A stretch of 64,000 bases of DNA. It comes from an uncultured Alphaproteobacteria bacterium. Its GTDB lineage: Bacteria > Pseudomonadota > Alphaproteobacteria > Rhizobiales > Aestuariivirgaceae. Of this stretch, positions 19,484 through 27,670 are shown piece after piece. Under the pieces are notes generated by a model. The model was not told the DNA's origin. It made no database searches and worked only from the letters and a program-made list of their open reading frames with translations. The position numbers were made by a program, and so were the translations under genes. Positions within the stretch are counted from its first letter, which is position 1. Each line of letters opens with the position of its first letter. The stretch spans positions 1-64,000 of the forward strand of contig CAMFKI010000022.1 in NCBI GenBank assembly GCA_945957365.1, written 5' to 3'.

Positions 19484-20446
19484 TTACTCAGCGGCATGGC
19501 GCATCTCCGTGCGTGTATGGAGCCAGCGCTCCGCTTCGAGTGCCGCCATGCAACCCATGCCGGCGGCCGTGACCGCCTGGCGGTAGACGTCGTCCGTCAC
19601 GTCGCCCGCGGCATAGACGCCCTCGATGGCGGTCTGCGTCGAACGCGGCTCGGTGACGAGATAGCCGCCCTGCTTGAAGGGCAGCTGCCCCTCGAACAGT
19701 TCGGTGGCCGGCTTGTGGCCGATGGCGATGAAGATGCCGTCGACGGCCACGTCTTCGCTGTGGCCGGTCTTGACGTTTTGCAGGCGGGCATGGGTGACGC
19801 CGCGCGGATTGTCCGTACCCAGAACATCGGCGAGCGCGGTGTCCCACATCACCTTGATCTTGGGGTGCGCGAAGAGGCGGTTCTGCAGGATGCGCTCCGC
19901 CTTGAACGCGTCGCGGCGGTGCACCACGATGACCTCGGAGGCGAAGTTGGTGAGGAACAGCGCCTCCTCGACGGCGGTGTTGCCGCCGCCCACCACCACC
20001 ACGCGCTTGTTGCGATAGAAGAACCCGTCGCAGGTCGCACAGGCCGACACGCCGAAGCCGCGGAACGCCTGCTCGGAGGGAAGGTCGAGCCACTTGGCCT
20101 GCGCCCCGGTGCAGATGATCAGCGCATCGCAGGTATATTCATCGCCCGAGTCGCCCTTTAGCCAGATCGGCTTCGCGGTGAGCCTGACCTCGGTAATGGT
20201 GTCGGACACGATCTCGGTGCCCACATGTTCCGCCTGCGCCTTCATCTGTTCCATCAGCCACGGACCCTGGATCACGTCGGCGAATCCCGGATAGTTCTCG
20301 ACGTCGGTGGTGATGGTCAGCTGCCCGCCCGGCTGGATGCCCTGCACGAGCAGCGGCTTCAGCATTGCGCGGGCGGCATAGATGGCGGCAGTATAGCCGG
20401 CGGGTCCCGATCCCAGGATCAGCACGCGGGCATGGCGGGCGGACAT
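19484..20446 (-). CDS. trxB: Thioredoxin reductase
   Basis: TrxB is the NADPH- and FAD-dependent enzyme that reduces thioredoxin. The 320-residue product has the FAD motif GSGPAGYTAAIYAARA at the N-terminus, the redox-active CATC (SACATCDGFFYRN) near residue 136, the NADPH-binding VGGGNTAVEEA, and the C-terminal FAD motif EGVYAAGDVTDDVYRQ. Length and motifs are those of the low-molecular-weight class. GGAGG lies just ahead of the ATG. It heads an operon with the LysR gene and is divergent from the Lrp gene, an arrangement known from Rhizobiales. Confidence 0.97.
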   Translation of the reverse strand: MSARHARVLILGSGPAGYTAAIYAARAMLKPLLVQGIQPGGQLTITTDVENYPGFADVIQGPWLMEQMKAQAEHVGTEIVSDTITEVRLTAKPIWLKGDSGDEYTCDALIICTGAQAKWLDLPSEQAFRGFGVSACATCDGFFYRNKRVVVVGGGNTAVEEALFLTNFASEVIVVHRRDAFKAERILQNRLFAHPKIKVMWDTALADVLGTDNPRGVTHARLQNVKTGHSEDVAVDGIFIAIGHKPATELFEGQLPFKQGGYLVTEPRSTQTAIEGVYAAGDVTDDVYRQAVTAAGMGCMAALEAERWLHTRTEMRHAAE

Positions 20447-20735
20447 GAATTCCTCCAGTTGCTATGAAAAAACAGCATAGCTTATTTGGTCGCAACGGCA
20501 AGGGTACTACAAGCTGTTGTGAACATCCGACATCGGTCCAATTCTCATCAAGCGTTGCAATTGGAAATTAGCTTGGTTCTGCCGGAGGTTGCGGGCAGCG
20601 GCCGGGCCGGCGCCCGATTTTCGGCATGTTGCGCTGCACCATCCCAGCATTGCACCCGCTGTATGTGGGGTCAGTCCGGGCGGTCCGGCAAGAGGCGGGA
20701 TGCATCCCGCAGCGTGATGGGCTAGAGCGACCTCC
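20447..20735. promoter_or_regulatory. Divergent regulatory region between trxB and lrp
   Basis: 289 bases lie between the divergent starts, AT-richer than the surrounding genes. An inverted repeat GCTATG...CATAGC (20461-20466, 20476-20481) lies 15 bases upstream of the trxB start codon and could be an operator. No promoter can be assigned with confidence. Confidence 0.4.
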
Positions 20736-21197
20736 ATGGACCTCGACGCCACCGACTGGAAGATCCTGCGCGAATTGCAGCGCGACGGCCGGCTGACCAA
20801 TGTCGAGTTGGCAAGCCGCGTCGGCCTGTCGCCGCCTCCTTGCCTGAGGCGGGTGCAGGCGCTGGAAAGGGCGGGGGTGATCGCGGGCTACCGCGCGCTG
20901 CTCGATGCCGCGGCGCTGGGCTTCGACGTCACCCTCTTCGCCTTCGTGGGCCTGAAGACCCAGACCGAGGCGGAACTCCGCGCCTTCACCGACCGCGTGG
21001 CGCAATGGGTGCTGGTGCGCGAGGCCTATGCGGTGTCGGGCGAGGCGGATTTCCTGCTCAAGCTGGTGGCGCGCGATCTTCCGTCGTTACAAAACTTCAT
21101 AATCAGTGATTTGACGTCGGCGCCGAATGTCGAGAACGTCAAGACCACGCTCATGCTTCGCGTGGCGAAATACGAGCCCGGAGTTCCCATTACGTGA
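20736..21197 (+). CDS. Lrp/AsnC family transcriptional regulator
   Basis: A 153-residue feast/famine regulator: an N-terminal helix-turn-helix (DATDWKILRELQRDGRLTNVELASRVGLSPPPCLRRVQALERAGVI) and a C-terminal amino-acid-binding RAM domain (AYAVSGEADFLLKLVARDL). In Rhizobiales an Lrp gene beside trxB is common. Its stop overlaps the GTG start of the BenE-type transporter (GTGA), so it may regulate or be coupled to that transporter. Which ligand it senses is unknown. Confidence 0.93.
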   Translation: MDLDATDWKILRELQRDGRLTNVELASRVGLSPPPCLRRVQALERAGVIAGYRALLDAAALGFDVTLFAFVGLKTQTEAELRAFTDRVAQWVLVREAYAVSGEADFLLKLVARDLPSLQNFIISDLTSAPNVENVKTTLMLRVAKYEPGVPIT

Positions 21198-22378
21198 CCG
21201 AGACCATCCTGAAGCGAGACCACTCCGGGTGGTTCAGCATTTTTTCCTCGACACTCACTGCGGTGGTCGTGGGCTTCGCCTCCACCATCCTCGTCATCAT
21301 GGAGGCGGCGCGCAACGTCGGCGCCTCGCCGGCACAGCAGGCTTCATGGGCCGCCGCCCTGTGCTTCGGCATGGCGGTCACCTCGTTCTTCCTGTCATGG
21401 CGCTACAAGATGCCGATGATCACGGCCTGGTCGACGCCGGGCGCCGTGCTGATCGCCACCTCGGGCGCCGGCATCACCTATTCCAATGCGCTGGGTGCCT
21501 TCCTCGTGGCGGGCCTTCTCATGGTGGTGGCGGGCCTGATCAAGCCCCTGGAAAAGGCCATCGAGAAGATTCCCGCCCCCGTCGCCGCGGCCATGCTGGC
21601 GGGCGTGCTGCTGCGCTACACGCTGGGCGTTCCCGGCGCTGCCATGGCCATGCCCTGGGCAGTGCTGCCGCTGGTCGTCGTGTTCTTCGGGCTCAGGCTG
21701 TCCTATCCGCTCTACGCCGTGCCGGTGGTCGTGGTGCTGGGCGTGGGGCTGGCGGCGCTGGGCGGCGGCTTTGCGGCCAACTGCTGCAGCTTCGGCATCA
21801 CCTCGCTGGTCTGGACGACGCCCAGCTTCGACTGGCAGACCATCCTGTCGATCGGCGTGCCGCTGTTCCTCGTCACCATGGCGTCGCAGAACCTGCCGGG
21901 CTTCGCGGTGCTGCGGGCCAGTGGCTACCAGCCGCCGGTGCAGCCCGCACTTCTCGTCACCGGCATCGGCTCGACGCTGATGGCGCCCTTCGGCAGCCAC
22001 GCCATCAACATGGCGGCGATCACCGCCTCGATCGTCACCGGCCCCGATTGCCACGCGGACCCGAAGAAGCGCTGGCTCGTCGCCTATCCCTATTTCGTGC
22101 TCTACGGTCTGATCGGCCTGATGGCGGCGAGCTTCGTGCAGATCCTCGGCGCGCTGCCCAAGGACGTGATCACCGCCATCGCGGGTCTGGCCCTGTTCTC
22201 GCCGCTGATGGGCGGCGTCACCGCCATGATGAAGGAGCCGCGCGACATCGAGAGCGCGCTCGTCACCTTCCTGGTCACGGCGAGCGGCCTCACCATACTG
22301 GGGGTGGGCTCGGCCTTCTGGGGACTGGTCGCGGGGCTCGTGCTGTTTGGGGCGCGCCACCTCATCCAGCGGAACTAG
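21194..22378 (+). CDS. BenE-family (benzoate-type) membrane transporter
   Basis: A 394-residue integral membrane protein with about 12 helices, of the benzoate:H+ symporter (BenE/YdcO) family. Typical motifs are ISWRYKMPMITAWSTPGA-like (here FFLSWRYKMPMITAWSTPGAVL), IPAPVAAAMLAGVLLRY and PFGSHAINMAAITASI. The natural substrate is not certain; many family members are not tied to benzoate. The start is a GTG overlapping the Lrp stop by four bases, so the pair is translationally coupled. Its own stop codon overlaps the EcfG-type promoter of the next gene. Confidence 0.9.
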   Translation: MTETILKRDHSGWFSIFSSTLTAVVVGFASTILVIMEAARNVGASPAQQASWAAALCFGMAVTSFFLSWRYKMPMITAWSTPGAVLIATSGAGITYSNALGAFLVAGLLMVVAGLIKPLEKAIEKIPAPVAAAMLAGVLLRYTLGVPGAAMAMPWAVLPLVVVFFGLRLSYPLYAVPVVVVLGVGLAALGGGFAANCCSFGITSLVWTTPSFDWQTILSIGVPLFLVTMASQNLPGFAVLRASGYQPPVQPALLVTGIGSTLMAPFGSHAINMAAITASIVTGPDCHADPKKRWLVAYPYFVLYGLIGLMAASFVQILGALPKDVITAIAGLALFSPLMGGVTAMMKEPRDIESALVTFLVTASGLTILGVGSAFWGLVAGLVLFGARHLIQRN

Positions 22379-22396
22379 GCGCGCAAGCCAGGCGTT
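22371..22396 (+). promoter_or_regulatory. General-stress (EcfG) type promoter for the stress-protein gene
   Basis: GGAAC (22371-22375), a 17-base spacer and CGTT (22393-22396) match the EcfG consensus. The -35 box lies at the very end of the benE-like gene, and transcription would start near 22404, ahead of the gene at 22427. Confidence 0.78.
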
Positions 22397-22426
22397 GCTG
22401 CCTCCAGTTCTCATGAGGAGGTTGCA

Positions 22427-22915
22427 ATGGGTTCCAAGAACCACGAACTCGAAACCAAGTTCTGGATGGCGCTGAAGTCCGACATGACCATGATGCTGGG
22501 GCTCGTGGGCGTCGAGGAAAGCCATACCCGCCCGATGACGGCGCAGCTGCGCGGGTCCGAAGGCCCGATCTGGTTCTTCACCGCGCGCGAGAATACCCTG
22601 GTGCAGAACCTGCGCGCCGACAGCCGTGCCATCGGCACCTTCACCTCGAAGGATCATGAGGTCTTCGCCACCGTGCATGGCCGGCTCAGCCTCGACAATG
22701 ATCCCGACGTCATCGACGAATTGTGGAATCCCTATGTCGCAGCCTGGTTCGAGGGCGGCAGGGACGATCCCGAACTCGCCCTGCTGCGCTTCGACGCCGA
22801 CCGCGCCGAGATCTGGGAAAACGAGAGCGGCCTGTTCGCCGGCCTGAAGATGCTGTTCGGTCACGATCCGAAGCAGGACGCGAAGGAACACGTGGCCCGG
22901 GTCCACCTGCGCTGA
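22427..22915 (+). CDS. Pyridoxamine-5'-phosphate oxidase-like general stress protein
   Basis: A 162-residue split-barrel flavin-binding protein of the general stress protein 26 type. Seen are the N-terminal MLGLVGVEESHTRPMTAQLRG, the FMN-contact region GPIWFFTARENTLVQNL, and the C-terminal WFEGGRDDPELALLRF. Family members bind FMN or FAD and are induced by stress; the reaction is unknown. A good EcfG-type promoter and an AGGAGG-like ribosome binding site precede it. It is separated by 59 bases from the glutathione peroxidase, which may be read from the same promoter. Confidence 0.92.
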   Translation: MGSKNHELETKFWMALKSDMTMMLGLVGVEESHTRPMTAQLRGSEGPIWFFTARENTLVQNLRADSRAIGTFTSKDHEVFATVHGRLSLDNDPDVIDELWNPYVAAWFEGGRDDPELALLRFDADRAEIWENESGLFAGLKMLFGHDPKQDAKEHVARVHLR

Positions 22916-22974
22916 TCAGGCCGGGGCTTCGCGGCTCGCCTGATCCGCCCAAGGCTTGCGCTCGTTTGAGGGTC

Positions 22975-23520
22975 ATGCGACAGCTGATCCTCACCCTTTT
23001 CGCCCTCTTCCTCGCGAGCGCAAGCGCCATGGCCGAAACCACCGCCTATGATTTCACCCTGACCGGCATCGACGGCAAGCCCATGCCGCTGTCGCAGTTC
23101 AAGGGTCATCCGATGCTGATCGTCAACACGGCATCGGAATGCGGCTACACGCCCCAGTACGAGGATCTGGAGAAGCTGTGGCAGGCCTACAAGGACAAGG
23201 GGCTCATCGTCATCGGCGTGCCGTCCAACGACTTCGGCCAGCAGGAGCCAGGAAACTCGACCGAGATCGCCACCTTCTGCAAGGTGAACTATGGCGTGAC
23301 CTTCCCGCTCGCCGACAAGTCCGTGGTGAAGGGCGACAACGCCATACCGTTCTACAAGTGGGCCGGTGAGCAGGCGGGCCTTCTTGGCCGGCCGAAGTGG
23401 AACTTCCACAAATACCTGATCGGCGCCGATGGCCGCTTCATCGACTGGTTCTCGACTCCGACCAAGCCGATGGGGCCGAAGATCACCGCCGCGGTGAACA
23501 AGGCGCTGACGGCGAAGTAG
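22975..23520 (+). CDS. Periplasmic glutathione peroxidase-family protein
   Basis: A 181-residue protein: signal peptide MRQLILTLFALFLASASAMA, then a thioredoxin-fold peroxidase domain. The catalytic tetrad is visible: Cys in NTASECGYTPQY, Gln in SNDFGQQEPG, and Trp and Asn in KWNFHKYL. Cys replaces selenocysteine, as is usual in bacteria. Such enzymes reduce peroxides, often with thioredoxin rather than glutathione as donor. Export to the periplasm is less common for this family. The start is the ATG that opens the signal peptide; the frame is open further upstream inside the previous gene. Confidence 0.93.
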   Translation: MRQLILTLFALFLASASAMAETTAYDFTLTGIDGKPMPLSQFKGHPMLIVNTASECGYTPQYEDLEKLWQAYKDKGLIVIGVPSNDFGQQEPGNSTEIATFCKVNYGVTFPLADKSVVKGDNAIPFYKWAGEQAGLLGRPKWNFHKYLIGADGRFIDWFSTPTKPMGPKITAAVNKALTAK

Positions 23521-23539
23521 TTCGGCATAAGCTCTCGTT

Positions 23540-23620
23540 TCACCTTGCCCCGGCTCGACTAGGGCATGCTCCTTTGTGACCAGCAAAAAGGATCGCCCGG
23601 TCAAGCCGGGCGGGAGGTGA
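23540..23620. repeat. Intergenic repeat, family C
   Basis: caccttgccccggctcgact...gggcgggaggtga: two GC-rich dyads separated by a short AAAAAGGATC segment. Related copies are at 41191-41270 and 63771-63850. Confidence 0.7.
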
Positions 23621-23667
23621 GAGGTGTGAGGTAAAGGATGATGGTTGGATGCGTGGCGCCACGCAGC

Positions 23668-24141
23668 CTACTTCCAGCTCACCTTGGCGATTTCGTAGGA
23701 CTTGCCGCCGCCCGGCGTGTTGACCTCGACCGAGTCACCCTTGCGCTTGCCGATGATGGCGCGCGCGATCGGGGAGGAGACCGAGATCTTGCCCTTCTTC
23801 ACGTCGGCCTCGAATTCGCCGACGATCTGGTAGGCGGTCTTCTCGTCGGTTTCCTCGTCGATCAGGGTCACCTTGGCGCCGAACATCACGACGTCGCCAG
23901 ACAGCTTCGAGATGTCGATGATCTCGGCGCGCGACAGCTTGTCCTCGAGCTCCGCGACGCGAGCCTCGGTCCAGCCCTGCTGCTCCTTGGCGGCGTGGTA
24001 TTCGGCGTTTTCGGAGAGATCGCCGTGCGAGCGGGCTTCCTCGATGGCCTTGATGATGCGCGGGCGCTCCACGGACTTGAGGTGCTTCACCTCATCCATC
24101 ATGGCGGAGTGGCCTTCGGCAGTCATTGGCACTTTGTCCAT
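23668..24141 (-). CDS. greA: Transcription elongation factor GreA
   Basis: GreA enters the RNA polymerase secondary channel and stimulates cleavage of backtracked RNA. The 157-residue product has the N-terminal coiled coil with the acidic tip [15 protein letters not shown] (conserved Asp and Glu), followed by the FKBP-like domain ending [20 protein letters not shown]. Length and motifs are standard. Either [10 protein letters not shown] or the ATG five codons later could be the start; the longer form is the common annotation. Confidence 0.96.
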   Translation of the reverse strand: MDKVPMTAEGHSAMMDEVKHLKSVERPRIIKAIEEARSHGDLSENAEYHAAKEQQGWTEARVAELEDKLSRAEIIDISKLSGDVVMFGAKVTLIDEETDEKTAYQIVGEFEADVKKGKISVSSPIARAIIGKRKGDSVEVNTPGGGKSYEIAKVSWK

Positions 24142-24338
24142 CGGTCTCGTCCAATCTATTCCAGTTTCGTCATGCCCCCGGGATGGCCCGGAGGCGAACG
24201 TCCATCCGTGTCTGGGAAAAACGACACCCGGCGAGACGGGTTCACCGTGTCATGCCGGGCGAAGCAGGAAGATGGCCCAACTCGGCTCCAAATTCAAGAG
24301 GAGCGGGAACCTGTCAGCTAAGCCATTGATATTTAAGC

Positions 24339-24416
24339 CGTCACCCCAGCGAAAGCTGGGGCCCCGCTTTGCCTGCCGGTAAGGAAGCTGGGTGCCAGCT
24401 TGCGCTGGCATGACGG
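24339..24416. repeat. Family B repeat in the greA-DUF1499 spacer
   Basis: This copy shares its first 30 bases and its last ten with the element at 90-173. The rest of the 24142-24467 spacer holds the greA promoter region; no gene is seen. Confidence 0.75.
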
Positions 24417-24467
24417 GTTTGGCGGCCCGGGATGACGGCCTGCATGTGAGAGTGATAACCTCCTCCC

Positions 24468-24992
24468 ATGCGCAGATTCCTCAAGCTCCTGGCCGCCCTT
24501 GTCGTGGCCCTCATCATCGCCTTCGCGGCTGCCTTCTTCATCCTCGGCCCTGAACGGCTGTGGGCGCAGTTCGGGCCCGCCGACCTGGGTGACGTGGATT
24601 TCGCCACCCTCGTGCGGCGCGACACGCCGAACGACGCGCTGGCCTGCCTGCCGCAATACTGTGCCGCGAAGGCGGATGTTCCGGCTCCCGTCATCGGGCG
24701 CCCCTTCGGCGACGTGTTCCTGGCCGTGCAGGACGCCGTGGTGCACGAGCCCGGCCTCGAGCAGGTCGATGCCGATTCCGGCCAGGGCACACTCCGCTTC
24801 GTGCAGCGCAGCAAGATCATGGGCTTTCCCGACACCGTCAACGTCAAGGTTGTGGCGACGCCGGACGGCGCTTCGGCCGTGCTGATCTATTCGCGCTCTC
24901 AACTCGGCAAGGGCGACATGGGCGTGAACCTGGCGCGGGTAAAGCGCTGGATCGACCTGATCGTGACCACGGCGCGCAAGAACACGCCGTGA
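24468..24992 (+). CDS. DUF1499 family membrane-anchored protein
   Basis: A 174-residue protein with an N-terminal hydrophobic anchor (FLKLLAALVVALIIAFAAAFFIL) and a DUF1499 domain whose hallmarks are the Cys-containing start (NDALACLPQYCAAKAD) and the end (SALIYSRSQLGKGDMGVNLARVKRWI-type; here VLIYSRSQLGKGDMGVN). The function is unknown; the domain faces the periplasm if the anchor is a signal-anchor. It converges, with a 3-base gap, on the acyltransferase operon on the other strand. Confidence 0.88.
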   Translation: MRRFLKLLAALVVALIIAFAAAFFILGPERLWAQFGPADLGDVDFATLVRRDTPNDALACLPQYCAAKADVPAPVIGRPFGDVFLAVQDAVVHEPGLEQVDADSGQGTLRFVQRSKIMGFPDTVNVKVVATPDGASAVLIYSRSQLGKGDMGVNLARVKRWIDLIVTTARKNTP

Positions 24993-24995
24993 GTT

Positions 24996-26345
24996 TCATG
25001 CCTCGAGATCAGCACCCAGCCCGAAGTCGGCGAGGCATCGCGCGGTAGCCTCGCGCAGGGTGGCGGTGGTCGTCGGCGCGGGGTCGAGCTGGCAGGCCTC
25101 GATGCACAGGGTCACTCTGTCGCCGAAGCGCGAGGCGACGACCACCAGGTGGCCGTGCGAACGCGCGAGATCGGTGCTGGTCACGTTGACGTCGACGGCG
25201 CGCGCCAGGATGCGCCGGCACGGCGTGCCGTCGATGTGGGCCAGGCCCTCCGGCAATGTTCCGAGATTGGAACAGCTCACCGGCCGGTCATCCTCGTAGG
25301 TGAAGAGCCGGTTGACCAGCGCGGTGGCGATGGTTCGCGGCATCCAGGCGATCGCCGGCAGCAGCGGCGCGAGCGCGTCGGTCGCGCTGTCCGACACACC
25401 GCGCAACAGCGACTTCAGCGGCTTGGAGAGCGGACTGAGGTCGGACGTCAGCGGTTCCGGCATGACGTTCAGCGAGCGGAAGGCAATCGCCAGCGCGCGC
25501 TCATCGTCGAGCCCGCGCCGCCGGTCGACGGGGACCACCAGGCTCACTGCGCCGTCGGAGGCGCGGCGGCGGCCCAGCCGCGCCGCCAGCGCCGCGACCA
25601 CGCCGGGAAACAGCGTGTTGGGGTGGCCGCCCAGCCGCCGCGCGCAGGCGTCCCATTCGCGGGCATCGATGCTGGCGGCGACGGCGGCGAGATCGACCGT
25701 CCCGGCATTGGCCGCCTGTTGCCGGGCGGCCTGTGCCGGGCGCTCGCGCCAGGCGCCCTTCGCCATCCGCGCCAGGGCTGCGAGGCTGCGCGGCGTGTCG
25801 GTGATGATCTGCCGCAGGTCCGACAGCGCGCCGGCGATTGCGCCGCGCCCGTGCTGCGCGGGATAGCGGTTGGGAACCTCCACCGCCTGTGTTGCGGCCG
25901 CGATGGCGCGCAAGGCGCCCATGCCGTCGATCACCAGATGCGAGCCGACGATGCTCACCGCCGTCGTGGCGTCATCGAAGCGCTGGATCGCCATGCGCCA
26001 GGCGGGGCCCGCCACGGGATCGATGGGGCGCCGCGCATGAGCGTTGGCCCAGCTCAGCAGCTGCGCCCGCGGGAGTGTTCCGGCAGTGGTGGCGATCGGC
26101 TCCGGTGCGCCGGCAGGCCTCACCCAGCGCGGCCGCGCCAGCGGCAGGCGCGAGGGTTCGATCAGCCGGTTGAACGACAGGGCCGCCAGTCTCTCATAGG
26201 TCCGCGCCAGGGCAGCATGGTCGACCTCGCGGTCATAGAGCCAGATGCATTGCATCAGCTGGCTGCGGCCGGTGGCCCGATAGAGTTCGAAGGCAACATG
26301 ATCGAGCCAGGCGAGCCGGCCGTTTTCGGGCCTTGCATCAGTCAT
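24996..26345 (-). CDS. HxxxD acyltransferase A (WS/DGAT or condensation-like)
   Basis: A 449-residue protein of the CoA-dependent acyltransferase/condensation superfamily. The catalytic motif HLVIDG (HxxxDG) is near residue 150, preceded by RPIDPVAGPAWRMAIQRF. The chloramphenicol-acetyltransferase-like C-terminal half has VPVDRRRGLDDE and CSNLGTLPEGL. Such enzymes transfer acyl groups from CoA or carrier protein to alcohols. It shares the lines FNRLIEPSRLPLARPRWV and DP..GP.W with the proteins at 26338 and 31688, so these three are paralogues. The start MTDARPEN overlaps the previous gene by 8 bases and has GGAG 8 bases ahead. It is the third gene of the minus-strand operon. Confidence 0.85.
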   Translation of the reverse strand: MTDARPENGRLAWLDHVAFELYRATGRSQLMQCIWLYDREVDHAALARTYERLAALSFNRLIEPSRLPLARPRWVRPAGAPEPIATTAGTLPRAQLLSWANAHARRPIDPVAGPAWRMAIQRFDDATTAVSIVGSHLVIDGMGALRAIAAATQAVEVPNRYPAQHGRGAIAGALSDLRQIITDTPRSLAALARMAKGAWRERPAQAARQQAANAGTVDLAAVAASIDAREWDACARRLGGHPNTLFPGVVAALAARLGRRRASDGAVSLVVPVDRRRGLDDERALAIAFRSLNVMPEPLTSDLSPLSKPLKSLLRGVSDSATDALAPLLPAIAWMPRTIATALVNRLFTYEDDRPVSCSNLGTLPEGLAHIDGTPCRRILARAVDVNVTSTDLARSHGHLVVVASRFGDRVTLCIEACQLDPAPTTTATLREATARCLADFGLGADLEA

Positions 26346-27669
26346 CGAAGAAAGCTCCGGTGAGCCCGACATCGGCGAGCAGCCCCCGCGCCATGTGGCG
26401 CAAGTCGTGCGACTGCGTGAGCACGCCCGGCTGGTAGGCCACGAAGTTCAGCAGCATGTCTCCGGGAATGACGCCGGCGAGGAGCGTCGCGACGCCCTGG
26501 CGCTGTTCGAGCGTGGTGACCGCCGCCTGACGGTCGATGCCCCGAAAGCAGAAGCGATCGGCTTCGCTGCCGTCGATCCGCGTGATGTCCTTCGGCAGGT
26601 CGCCCATGTGCGAGCAGGTCACGGGCAGATCCGCAAGGGCGCCAAGCGCCAGACGGCTTGTCGCGGCGAAAGCCCGGGGCGGTACGAAGGGCACCAGCGG
26701 CAGCACGGCGGCCAGCGGATCGGGTTCGCGCCTGGTGCGCACCAGTTCCGTCTGCAACCGTCGCTGCAGGGCATGCAGGCGACCTGTCGCGACGGTCCGC
26801 TCGAGCTTCACGGTGGCGAGCGACACGCGGTTGCCGCCGTCGTCCGACAGTCCCTCGCGCTGGTTGACGGGGACGAGCAGGGTCACCTCGTCGTTCTGCA
26901 CACGCCCGAGCGCCACGGCGAATGACGCGGTCAGCGCGGCGAGCAGGGTGAAGCGGTTGGCGCCGAGGCTGCGCGCCCTGGCATCCCAGTCGGCGAGGGA
27001 AACGCGCAGGAACGCCGTGGGAAAATCCACCGTCCGGTCATCGGCAGCCTTGCCGGCCGCTGCGGGCGCGGCCCGATCATGCCTGGGGCGCGGCGCACGC
27101 GCCATGCGCACCAGTCCGGCGAGTGCCTTCAGGGTTGCCGGCGCATCGCCGAGGCAGCGCCACATCTCGGAGGCCATGCCGGCCGCGCTTGCTTGAGCCA
27201 CCGGCAAGCCCAACGTCCGGCAATGGCCGCGCGCCGCCTCGCTGACCGCAAGTGCCGTTGCCATGCCGTCGGCGATGCAGTGCGACACGACGAGCGACAC
27301 AACGGTCGAGCCATCGGCAAAGGGCTGGAGCGACAATGTCCAGGGCGGCCCGTGCGTCGGATCGAGCGGCAGGTCGACCTGTGCATCGGCCCATGCCTGC
27401 AGTTCGGAAGGAGCCAGGGGTGCCACTCCGGCGTCGAGGGGTGGAGGTTGCATGTGCGCTGCCACCCACTGGTGACGGCCGAAGGGCAGCCGTGCCGGCC
27501 GGATCAGCCGCGACAGCGGGCCCTGGGCGAGGGTGTCGCGGAAGCGCATGAGTGCAGCGTGGTCCACCGGGCGGAGATAGCGCCACAAGAGCTGGATGAC
27601 GGCGTGCTGGCCGCCGGCCACATGCGCGAGATACATGCCCTGGTCGGCGAAGGGCAGGAACGCCGACAT
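26338..27669 (-). CDS. HxxxD acyltransferase B
   Basis: A 443-residue paralogue of acyltransferase A. The active-site motif is HCIADG (SLVVSHCIADGMATAL), with the upstream block LSRLIRPARLPFGRHQWV and the segment DLPLDPTHGPPWTLSLQPF. The second half has the CAT-like VPVNQREGLSDDGGNRVSLA and CSHMGDLPKDI. The start MSAFLPFADQG follows the stop of the PapA-like gene by one base and has no separate ribosome binding site, so it is translationally coupled. No transmembrane segment or signal peptide is present; it is cytoplasmic or peripheral. The acyl donor and acceptor are unknown. Confidence 0.85.
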   Translation of the reverse strand: MSAFLPFADQGMYLAHVAGGQHAVIQLLWRYLRPVDHAALMRFRDTLAQGPLSRLIRPARLPFGRHQWVAAHMQPPPLDAGVAPLAPSELQAWADAQVDLPLDPTHGPPWTLSLQPFADGSTVVSLVVSHCIADGMATALAVSEAARGHCRTLGLPVAQASAAGMASEMWRCLGDAPATLKALAGLVRMARAPRPRHDRAAPAAAGKAADDRTVDFPTAFLRVSLADWDARARSLGANRFTLLAALTASFAVALGRVQNDEVTLLVPVNQREGLSDDGGNRVSLATVKLERTVATGRLHALQRRLQTELVRTRREPDPLAAVLPLVPFVPPRAFAATSRLALGALADLPVTCSHMGDLPKDITRIDGSEADRFCFRGIDRQAAVTTLEQRQGVATLLAGVIPGDMLLNFVAYQPGVLTQSHDLRHMARGLLADVGLTGAFFDD

Positions 27670-27670
27670 C

